From contig VBAY01000038.1 in the NCBI GenBank assembly GCA_005883085.1, forward strand, positions 1-5,435: DNA of 5,435 nt, read 5' to 3'. This document shows, one piece after another, positions 1-5,240 of the stretch. The DNA is from Candidatus Bathyarchaeota archaeon (GTDB lineage Archaea > Thermoproteota > Bathyarchaeia > 40CM-2-53-6). Every line of letters starts with the position of its first letter. Within the stretch, counting starts at the first letter, position 1. A program made the position numbers and the translations under genes. The notes beneath the pieces are model-generated. The model ran no database searches. It was not told the DNA's origin and worked only from the letters and a program-made list of their open reading frames with translations.

Positions 1-78
1 CGGAAAGGTGATGTTAAATCCGCTCTCCATAACATGAGAGCCGTCACTCAAAGGACTAGGAGAGAGGTTCCAGCATAA
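1..78 (+). CDS. C-terminal end of an upstream gene, probably transketolase N-terminal subunit (partial)
   Basis: The first reading frame is open from the left edge and ends at a TAA at 76-78, giving the last 25 residues of a protein (ending REVPA, rich in Arg and Lys). The stop shares its last A with the ATG of the transketolase C-terminal subunit (TAATG), which suggests translational coupling. The tail itself carries no motif I recognise. The identification as the thiamine-diphosphate-binding N-terminal transketolase subunit is an inference from context: in archaea with split transketolase this gene normally lies directly upstream of the C-terminal subunit. That a coding frame ends here is fairly sure; the product name is not. 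Confidence 0.5.
   Translation, partial: RKGDVKSALHNMRAVTQRTRREVPA
58..67 (+). promoter_or_regulatory. Shine-Dalgarno-like purine run before the transketolase C-terminal subunit
   Basis: The purine run AGGAGAGAGG lies inside the end of the preceding coding frame and stops 10 nt before the ATG at 78. It supports the ATG at 78 as the start. A second in-frame ATG at 99 (residue 8, before RDAYAEAL) would be 31 nt from the run, too far away to use it. Confidence 0.5.
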
Positions 79-1019
79 TGCTCGTTCAGCTAGCTTCAAT
101 GCGTGATGCCTACGCCGAGGCTCTGTTGGAGCTCGGTCAGGAAGACCCTAGAGTCGTTGTTCTCGGCGCGGACACGTCCGTATCTATTAAGACCAGCTTG
201 TTCGGAGATCGTTACCCCGATCGATTCTTCAATGTCGGAATCGCAGAGGCCAACATGATGGGCATCGCGGCAGGGCTCGCGCTCGCCGGGAAGATACCCT
301 TTGTCACAACATACGCAGCCTTCGTGCCAGGCAAATGCCTAGACCAGATTCGCAACGCAATCGCCTATCCCAATCTCAACGTGAAGATCGTCTCATCCCA
401 TGGCGGATTGACAGTCGGGCCGGACGGTGCCTCGCATCAAACGATAGAAGATGTAGCAACGATGAGAGCTGTACCCCGAATGCATGTTATCGTCCCCGCC
501 GACGCTCCTTCCACCAAATCCTTGGTTGCTCAAGCATGCAGGACCCTCGGTCCCTTCTACATCCGTCTCAGTAGGCCAAGCGTCCCCACAATCTACTCGG
601 CATCCAAAGATGTGGAAGTCGGAAAAGCCAAGATACTGAAGGAAGGGTCCGACGTTGGTATCATAGCCTGCGGTATAATGGTCAATGAGGCGATGGAGGC
701 TGCTGAAACCCTCTCGAAGACAGGCGTCTCAGCGGAGGTTGTTGACTCCCACACTGTGAAGCCCCTGGATTCCGAGACAATTGTTCGAGTTGCAAGGAAG
801 ACTGGTGCGCTCGTCACTGCTGAGGAGCAGAATGTGATCGGTGGCTTAGGTGGTGCGGTCGCCGAGGCTATCACTGAATCATATCCTGTTCCCATTTCGA
901 GAGTTGGAGTTAGGGATACTTTCGGAGAGTCAGGTGAGCACCAAGAACTCATGGTTAAGTACGGTCTGACGTCCAAGGAAATAGCCCGGGCCGCAAAACA
1001 CTTGATCAAATCTAGGTGA
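78..1019 (+). CDS. Transketolase, C-terminal subunit
   Basis: This is the pyrimidine-binding plus C-terminal half of transketolase, which pairs with a separate N-terminal subunit to transfer two-carbon ketol units between sugar phosphates in the non-oxidative pentose phosphate pathway (cytosolic, thiamine diphosphate and Mg dependent). Its 313 residues match the usual size of archaeal split C-subunits. Visible motifs: the RDAYAEAL entry at residues 9-16; PDRFFNVGIAEANM at 47-60, with Glu57 in the place of the cofactor-activating glutamate; GLALAGKIPF at 66-75; the HGGLTVGPDGASHQ loop at 108-121, with His120; RLSRP at 163-167; and a C-terminal domain from about 185, with VVDSHTVKPLD at 221-231 and VTAEEQNVIGGLGGAV at 246-261. 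DXS and pyruvate dehydrogenase beta subunits share this fold, but the length, the loop motifs and the adjacent transaldolase favour transketolase. It overlaps the upstream frame by 1 nt and is followed by talC after 7 nt, so it lies in an operon. Confidence 0.95.
   Translation: MLVQLASMRDAYAEALLELGQEDPRVVVLGADTSVSIKTSLFGDRYPDRFFNVGIAEANMMGIAAGLALAGKIPFVTTYAAFVPGKCLDQIRNAIAYPNLNVKIVSSHGGLTVGPDGASHQTIEDVATMRAVPRMHVIVPADAPSTKSLVAQACRTLGPFYIRLSRPSVPTIYSASKDVEVGKAKILKEGSDVGIIACGIMVNEAMEAAETLSKTGVSAEVVDSHTVKPLDSETIVRVARKTGALVTAEEQNVIGGLGGAVAEAITESYPVPISRVGVRDTFGESGEHQELMVKYGLTSKEIARAAKHLIKSR
1014..1019 (+). promoter_or_regulatory. Ribosome binding site of the transaldolase gene, overlapping the upstream stop
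   Basis: AGGTGA covers the last sense codon and the TGA stop of the transketolase subunit. It complements the usual anti-Shine-Dalgarno end of archaeal 16S rRNA and sits 7 nt before the TTG at 1027. It supports that unusual start codon and implies coupled translation. Confidence 0.6.
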
Positions 1020-1026
1020 CAGATTT

Positions 1027-1728
1027 TTGAAGATATTCCTCGATACTGCCAATGTCTCTTCGATCAAAACATTCGCGGACATGGGAGTGCTTGACGGCAT
1101 CACCACCAATCCAACACTCATTGCAAAGGAGAACAGAGACTTTCTGGAGCTCGTTTCAGAAATTCTCCAGATCGTACAGGGTCCAGTCAACCTTGAGGTC
1201 GTGAGCCAAAACATTGAAGGAATGTTGCAAGAAGCTCACAACCTGGCATCTCTCAGCCCAAATGTCGTTGTAAAGTGTCCGATGACAAGTGCGGGCTTGG
1301 TAGCGGTCAAGACGCTCAGCAAAGAAGGAATCAACACCAATGTCACCCTCGTTTTCTCACCCAATCAAGCCCTGCTTGCAGCAAAGGCAGGAGCTACTTA
1401 CGTTAGCCCGTTCATAGGTCGCTTGGATGACGCGGGGCATGAGGGAATGAAGGTGATTGAAGATACATTGCAAATTTACCGAAATTATGAGATCGAAACC
1501 CAGGTTCTGGTGGCCAGTATTCGCGACCCTGTACATGTGGTTGATGCTGCAAGGTTAGGAGCCCACGTTGCAACAATGCCACCTGATGTCCTGGAAAAAA
1601 TGGTGAAACATCCACTAACTGATATTGGTCTAAAGCGTTTTCTTGAGGATTGGCAGAAGGCTGGTTTGAAACTTCCTGAACGCGGAACTCTTGCCGCTAA
1701 GGCAAGACCTCTTGTTCAGCGCGCATAG
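1027..1728 (+). CDS. Transaldolase, TalC/MipB short family
   Basis: This TIM-barrel class I aldolase transfers a dihydroxyacetone unit between sugar phosphates and, with transketolase, completes the non-oxidative pentose phosphate branch. At 233 residues it belongs to the short TalC/fructose-6-phosphate-aldolase family (usually about 215-220); the extra length is a basic C-terminal tail (about 212-233). Motifs: FLDTANV at 4-10 with Asp6; GITTNPTLI at 24-32; VVKCPMT at 81-87 with the Schiff-base Lys83; NTNVTLVFS at 103-111; YVSPFIGRLDD at 125-135; ASIRD at 163-167; TMPPDVLEKM at 183-192. Glu57 and Phe129 stand where fructose-6-phosphate aldolase (E. coli FsaA) has Gln59 and Tyr131, which is the transaldolase pattern, so I favour true transaldolase. 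The start is TTG; MKIFLD matches the family N-terminus and a good ribosome binding site precedes it. It is the last gene of the tight pentose phosphate operon. Confidence 0.93.
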   Translation: MKIFLDTANVSSIKTFADMGVLDGITTNPTLIAKENRDFLELVSEILQIVQGPVNLEVVSQNIEGMLQEAHNLASLSPNVVVKCPMTSAGLVAVKTLSKEGINTNVTLVFSPNQALLAAKAGATYVSPFIGRLDDAGHEGMKVIEDTLQIYRNYEIETQVLVASIRDPVHVVDAARLGAHVATMPPDVLEKMVKHPLTDIGLKRFLEDWQKAGLKLPERGTLAAKARPLVQRA

Positions 1729-1834
1729 AGGGTCTCACAGCTTTTCTTCATCGGTCTCTTGTTGTACGATTTCGTGAGTATGCGGCGGAGCGTTAGCCTT
1801 TTGAGGAACCTGTGATTGCTCTCACTGTTACCCT

Positions 1835-3487
1835 TTGCCTAAGTACGTCTTTGTCACGGGCGGCGTAATGTCCGGAATAGGCAAGGGGGTTATCGCCGCT
1901 TCTATCGGGAAAATAATTCAGGTCCGCGGCCTCAAAGTTACCGCCGTCAAAATTGATCCTTACCTCAACTACGATGCAGGAACGATGAATCCCTACATTC
2001 ACGGCGAGGTCTTCGTCACCGAAGACGGAGGAGAGACAGACATGGACGTCGGGACCTATGAAAGGTTCCTTGACATCAATGTCCCAAAGAATCACAACAT
2101 AACAACCGGGCAGGTCTATTTCTCGGTCATCGAGCGAGAACGGAAGGGCGACTTTCTCGGCAAATGCGTCCAGATAATACCCCACATAACCGATGAAATC
2201 AAGGATAGACTCCGTAGGATTCCTAAGGAGGAGGGAGTAGACTTGGTGCTGGTAGAAATAGGTGGAACTGTCGGTGACATCGAATCTCTACCATATCTCG
2301 AAGCTGCACGCCAACTTCGGCTGGAAGAGGGCGGCGAGAACGTTCTCAATGTCCACGTTACTCTAGTTCCTGTGTTGGATGTAGTGGGGGAGCAGAAGAC
2401 CAAGCCAACCCAACATAGCGTCCAAGAGCTCCGCAGAATCGGAATACAACCAGACATAATCGTCGCGAGAAGCAAGGCACCCCTCAAGCAGGAACCGAGG
2501 AGAAAGATTGGTCTCTTCTGCAACGTGGAGGAGTCTGCCGTATTCACCTCCCAAGACATGGACAGTATCTATCAGTCCCCTCTCCTCCTAGAACAGCAAG
2601 GGCTCGGCACATTCATGACACACAGGCTCAGGTTACCCGAGAACCAGCCCCAGTGGAGTTCATGGAAGAAAATGCTTCAGGATCATCTAACGCAAACCAA
2701 GCAAGTAAACATAGCAATTTGCGGGAAGTATGCTGAACTCGCTGACTGTTATGTGAGCGTCAATGATGCCCTCAAAGACGCGGGAGCGTCCGCAGGTGCC
2801 AAGGTCAACCTAGAATGGATCGAAACCGACGACTTTGAGAAACAGTCAGAAAATGTCCGACTACTGTCTCGGTTCGATGGGGTTCTGGTGCCAGGGGGAT
2901 TCGGTGCTAGGGGAGCGGAGGGGAAGATTCTAGCCATAGAATATTCTCGATCGCACAACATTCCGTTCTTGGGCATATGCTACGGGTTCCAACTAGCCGT
3001 CGTCGAATATGCAAGACACATTGGCATCAAAGACGCCGCAAGCTCCGAGCTAGATCCCGAAACAAAGAGCCCGGTCATCGATTTGATGCCAGAGCAGAAC
3101 GGAATCCTAGAGAAGGGGGGCACGATGCGGCTGGGGGCTCACGAGATTGCTGTAGATGAGTCCAGCAAGGCGTTTTCTCTCTACCGGAAGAAGACAATTT
3201 GGGAGAGACACCGACATAGGTTCGAGGTCAATCCCACGTATATTTCGGAGCTCATCTCGAAGGGTCTGAAGTTCTCTGGAAAGAGTGATTCCAATAGGAG
3301 AATGGAAATCCTTGAAGTGCCGTCGAACAAGTTCCATCTCGCTACACAATTTCATGCTGAATTCAAATCTCGACCTGGACGTCCTTCACCTCCATATTTC
3401 GGGTTCGTGCAAGCCTCTCTGGCGTCCAACAAGCAAGAAGTCAATGTTGAACAAATGATTGCTCACCAATCAGGGGGGCCCAGATAG
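1835..3487 (+). CDS. pyrG: CTP synthase
   Basis: CTP synthase aminates UTP to CTP using ATP and glutamine, the last step of de novo pyrimidine nucleotide synthesis (cytosolic, normally a tetramer). The 550 residues are a full-length enzyme. The N-terminal synthase domain (1 to about 270) has the FVTGGVMSGIGKG nucleotide loop at 6-18, DPYLNYDAGTMNP at 41-53, TEDGGETDMDVGTYERF at 62-78 with Asp71, and VEIGGTVGDIES at 140-151 with Glu141 as the other Mg ligand. The glutaminase domain (about 290-535) has VPGGFGARG at 352-360, the nucleophile Cys382 in GICYGFQ, GGTMRLG at 428-434, ERHRHRFEVNP at 457-467, and the His507/Glu509 pair in QFHAEF. The start is TTG: an in-frame TGA at 1802-1804 has no start codon after it before 1835, and the next internal Met is already inside the loop. 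No clear Shine-Dalgarno precedes it, so a leaderless message is possible. It lies 106 bp after talC. Confidence 0.97.
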   Translation: MPKYVFVTGGVMSGIGKGVIAASIGKIIQVRGLKVTAVKIDPYLNYDAGTMNPYIHGEVFVTEDGGETDMDVGTYERFLDINVPKNHNITTGQVYFSVIERERKGDFLGKCVQIIPHITDEIKDRLRRIPKEEGVDLVLVEIGGTVGDIESLPYLEAARQLRLEEGGENVLNVHVTLVPVLDVVGEQKTKPTQHSVQELRRIGIQPDIIVARSKAPLKQEPRRKIGLFCNVEESAVFTSQDMDSIYQSPLLLEQQGLGTFMTHRLRLPENQPQWSSWKKMLQDHLTQTKQVNIAICGKYAELADCYVSVNDALKDAGASAGAKVNLEWIETDDFEKQSENVRLLSRFDGVLVPGGFGARGAEGKILAIEYSRSHNIPFLGICYGFQLAVVEYARHIGIKDAASSELDPETKSPVIDLMPEQNGILEKGGTMRLGAHEIAVDESSKAFSLYRKKTIWERHRHRFEVNPTYISELISKGLKFSGKSDSNRRMEILEVPSNKFHLATQFHAEFKSRPGRPSPPYFGFVQASLASNKQEVNVEQMIAHQSGGPR

Positions 3488-3490
3488 TCA

Positions 3491-4063
3491 GTGAGCACAC
3501 AGTCTCAAAACCAGTCCGACAAAGTCGCGCAACATTCGGACAACCTATTGAAAATTGTCTTTCTCGCGGTATCAACTGCCTTGGTTTTCGTGGTGACTAG
3601 GCTCGCCTATGTTCCGATCTCGGCTTTCAACGGTCAGGTGTTTGACCTTGGCGACATCATGATCTTCACCTTTGCCTGGACGTTTGGTCCTGCAGTGGGA
3701 GCCTTTGCCGGAGGGGTCGGCTCGGCTCTTTCGGATGCTTCGCTGCCGAGTCCCTTCGCACCATTCACCTTTGTCATAAAGGGCGCTGAGGGTTTTCTAG
3801 CAGGATATATCGCGAGAAGAAATTCACGTTGGAGCCTGAGGCTGTCGTGGATATTTGCTAGCAGTGTTATGGTTGGAGGCTACTTCCTCACAAACTGGCT
3901 GGGCCTAGGATATGGGATCCTTGTCGGTCTCTACGAGGTTCCTTTCGACATTCTGCAAGTAGTAGCCGGAGGGATTATGGGTAGGCAGGTCTCCAGGTAT
4001 TTGAGGAACTCTCTGCCCGCAATTCTTCCGTCACGTAGGACCCCTATGCCTAAGAAGGGTTGA
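3491..4063 (+). CDS. Membrane protein resembling an ECF-transporter S component
   Basis: This is a 190-residue integral membrane protein with about five to six hydrophobic segments (roughly 20-40, 54-78, 90-108, 117-138, 141-165), a polar N-terminus of about 18 residues and a basic C-terminal tail. The stretch QVFDLGDIMIF (49-59), the small-residue run GPAVGAFAGGVGSALSD (66-82) and PFTFVIKGAEGFLAGYIA (91-108) are typical of S components of energy-coupling factor vitamin transporters, closest in my memory to the riboflavin-type S family. S components bind the vitamin and work with EcfT and two ATPases, none of which is in this window. The substrate cannot be read from the sequence. The start is GTG at 3491, 3 nt after the pyrG stop, with a G-rich run at 3472-3478 upstream, so it is very likely co-transcribed with pyrG. 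It ends 13 bp from the convergent LSm gene. Confidence 0.8.
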   Translation: MSTQSQNQSDKVAQHSDNLLKIVFLAVSTALVFVVTRLAYVPISAFNGQVFDLGDIMIFTFAWTFGPAVGAFAGGVGSALSDASLPSPFAPFTFVIKGAEGFLAGYIARRNSRWSLRLSWIFASSVMVGGYFLTNWLGLGYGILVGLYEVPFDILQVVAGGIMGRQVSRYLRNSLPAILPSRRTPMPKKG

Positions 4064-4076
4064 CATCTCTGTCTGT

Positions 4077-4316
4077 TTATTGGGTTGGTTCAGTTACGCA
4101 GATGTAGAGGACGTTGCTGCCCCTGACTATCAGGCTGCCAAAGTTTGTGGATGGGTCTCCTCCTCTGTATTCTCTTGCTCCGTCCAGGATGATGTTCATG
4201 TGGCTGTCGCAGTCGATCATTTTGCCTCTGTATTCTGCGTCATTCTTGAGTCGGACTGATACGTCGGCCTGTAACTTTCGCACGAGTAGGTTCAGCGGTT
4301 TTCTTGAGGGTTCCAA
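4077..4316 (-). CDS. Sm-like archaeal protein (LSm/SmAP)
   Basis: This is a small RNA-binding protein of the Sm fold, which in archaea forms a ring (usually a heptamer) that binds U-rich RNA, is chaperone-like and takes part in RNA metabolism. The 79 residues are the usual size. The Sm1 part covers about 13-45, with VSVRLKNDAEYRGKM (19-33) and the uridine-pocket motif CDSHMNIIL (36-44: Asp37, His39, Asn41). The Sm2 part covers about 58-73, with LIVRGSNVLYI (62-72: Arg65, Gly66). The start is TTG at 4314-4316: an in-frame stop lies eight codons upstream and no ATG or GTG falls between, while the first internal Met (residue 33) is already in the domain. A TATA-like box fits a leader of only about 10 nt. 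It is convergent with the S-component gene. In many archaea the L37e ribosomal protein gene follows lsm; here it does not. Confidence 0.93.
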   Translation of the reverse strand: MEPSRKPLNLLVRKLQADVSVRLKNDAEYRGKMIDCDSHMNIILDGAREYRGGDPSTNFGSLIVRGSNVLYICVTEPTQ

Positions 4317-4348
4317 TTTGCGCCTTACGCCGACGTTTCACGGCAGGA

Positions 4349-4358
4349 CATAAAAACT
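4349..4358 (-). promoter_or_regulatory. TATA-like promoter element of the LSm gene
   Basis: Read on the minus strand this is AGTTTTTATG, the most AT-rich block upstream of the LSm gene. An archaeal TATA box is normally centred about 26 nt before the transcription start, which would put the start near 4327 and leave about 10 nt before the TTG at 4316. No Shine-Dalgarno is visible in that stretch, in keeping with a leaderless or nearly leaderless message. Assigned by position and composition only. Confidence 0.5.
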
Positions 4359-4383
4359 CTTGGACAAAGACGAAAGATCGCGA

Positions 4384-4405
4384 GAAAATAGGGTATCGAA
4401 AATAG
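4384..4405 (-). terminator. Possible U-rich transcription terminator after the small zinc-binding protein gene
   Basis: On the minus strand two copies of CTATTTTC (4398-4405 and 4384-4391) follow the stop of the small Cys/His protein by about 20 nt, with more short T runs after them. Archaeal termination commonly occurs at such oligo-T tracts without a hairpin. It would separate the methyltransferase/zinc-protein transcript from the LSm promoter. The exact 8-base repeat may be chance; the call is tentative. Confidence 0.3.
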
Positions 4406-4424
4406 ACGGTGTCGTGGAGCGGAC

Positions 4425-4574
4425 TTATTCTTCTGATTCGGAGTTCTCTCTAGCCATCATCTTTTGAGTGTGCTGCTCTTTCCTAAACTCAGATTTGAGT
4501 TTTCCACATCTGATACAACGAGTCATCGGGCCTCTTCCCCGCCATTGGTGGGAACATCCTGCCATTATTGTCAT
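4425..4574 (-). CDS. Small Cys/His-rich putative zinc-binding protein
   Basis: A 49-residue frame on the minus strand starts at ATG 4574 and ends at TAA 4425. It contains CSHQW (7-11) and RCIRCGK (19-25), so Cys7, His9, Cys20 and Cys23 could bind one zinc ion as a short zinc-ribbon or knuckle. The rest is basic, then charged and acidic at the C-terminus (ending ESEE). I do not recognise a named family. An alternative start is the ATG at 4565 (residue 4), which keeps all metal ligands. It begins 24 bp after the methyltransferase stop on the same strand, which suggests one transcript; no clear Shine-Dalgarno is present. The ordered Cys/His spacing and the operon-like position make it more likely real than random. 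RNA, DNA or protein binding are all possible. Confidence 0.6.
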   Translation of the reverse strand: MTIMAGCSHQWRGRGPMTRCIRCGKLKSEFRKEQHTQKMMARENSESEE

Positions 4575-4598
4575 CAGTAGAGAGCTGGCAGGTTATTC

Positions 4599-5177
4599 TT
4601 AAACTAGAGCCGAGGATTCAGCAGATGCCCTGACTCGATGCTTAGCCCTGTCGAGCAAGTAAAGTTGTTCTCTGTCAGATAGCGAGGCGACGAGTTCGAT
4701 TCTGGGTTCACTCAGTTGTTTCCAAGAGGCCTGATCTTTGTCGTCGAAAATCGTCATGACTAACGCGCCGTCCTCGGTCGCGATTCTCGAAAGTTCATTG
4801 AAATGCTCCTTGAGGACGGGACCTGATTCTGTCATTGATACGGATGTGACTCCGTCCGCGACGTGATCTTGCAATGGCATGTGAGAGGCGTCCGCGCGGA
4901 CAAGCTGGATACCGCTTTCTTTAGTCCTCTGCTTTGCTATGTTCAGCATCTCGACAGAGAGGTCGATTCCTAAACCAACTTGGCTTCTTGGAGAAATGAG
5001 TCCGAGAAGTTTGCCTGTTCCACATCCAACGTCGACGATAATCTTGAACGCTCTGTTTCCAAGTAGCTCCTGCACTTTCGCATGTTTCTTGTTTTGTTCC
5101 TCGCCGTATAGCTCGTCATAATTCTTGGATAGGGCATCGTACCATTTCGTAATAGTTTCGGCGTCCTTCGCGGGCAA
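4599..5177 (-). CDS. Class I SAM-dependent methyltransferase
   Basis: This is a 192-residue Rossmann-fold methyltransferase that would transfer a methyl group from S-adenosylmethionine to an unknown substrate. Motif I is IIVDVGCGTGKLLG (46-59); the acidic ribose-binding residue is Asp72 in GLGIDLSVEML (68-78); VRADASHMPL (93-102) is the adenine-contact region with Asp96; and the later strand GALVMTIFDD is at 137-146. The N-terminal helix WYDALSKNYDELYGEEQ (12-28) is typical of UbiE-like small-molecule or tRNA-type enzymes, so the substrate cannot be told. The predicted start is TTG at 5175-5177, the only ATG, GTG or TTG codon between the upstream in-frame stop (5304-5306) and the conserved core. 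A GGGAGG run (minus strand, 5195-5200) is 17 nt away, farther than usual. It is divergent from nucS and followed by the small zinc-binding protein gene. Confidence 0.88.
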   Translation of the reverse strand: MPAKDAETITKWYDALSKNYDELYGEEQNKKHAKVQELLGNRAFKIIVDVGCGTGKLLGLISPRSQVGLGIDLSVEMLNIAKQRTKESGIQLVRADASHMPLQDHVADGVTSVSMTESGPVLKEHFNELSRIATEDGALVMTIFDDKDQASWKQLSEPRIELVASLSDREQLYLLDRAKHRVRASAESSALV

Positions 5178-5186
5178 AGCTATGTC

Positions 5187-5194
5187 GATATATT
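5187..5194 (+). promoter_or_regulatory. TATA-like element in the divergent methyltransferase/nucS region
   Basis: GATATATT is the only clear TATA-like block in the gap between the two divergent genes. Read toward nucS it predicts transcription start near 5217, a 15-24 nt leader, and a GGGCGGT purine run (5220-5226) that could serve as ribosome binding site. Read the other way it lies only about 10 nt from the methyltransferase TTG, too close to be that gene's TATA box unless its real start lies elsewhere. Confidence 0.4.
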
Positions 5195-5240
5195 CCTCCC
5201 TTAACGCATTGAACCTTTCGGGCGGTCCAAGTTGCCGGTC

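Noticed and set aside
930..1214. A 94-codon minus-strand frame spanning the transketolase/transaldolase junction
   Set aside because: It is antisense to two well-supported genes with conserved motifs, and its translation is low-complexity Ser/Thr-rich.
1729..1834. A promoter for pyrG in the gap after talC
   Set aside because: No convincing TATA-like block lies 20-40 nt before the TTG; only weak T-rich stretches (such as CTTTTCTTC at 1741-1749) are present, which are as compatible with termination of the upstream operon. I could not support a specific site.
2116..2559. A 147-codon minus-strand frame inside pyrG
   Set aside because: It is antisense to the conserved synthase domain; its Ser/Arg-rich translation is typical of a shadow frame.
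4114..4353. A 79-codon open frame on the + strand across the LSm gene
   Set aside because: It is the antisense of a clear Sm domain, has no recognisable motif and looks like a shadow.
4384..4405. The two GAAAATAG copies as a CRISPR-like or operator repeat
   Set aside because: There are only two 8-base copies 14 bp apart, with no spacer pattern or dyad symmetry; reading them as U-rich termination signals on the minus strand is simpler.
4425..4574. The small zinc-binding frame as Trm112 or ribosomal protein L37e
   Set aside because: It has only one Cys/His set (C-x-H and C-x-x-C), is shorter than both families and lacks their other conserved residues.
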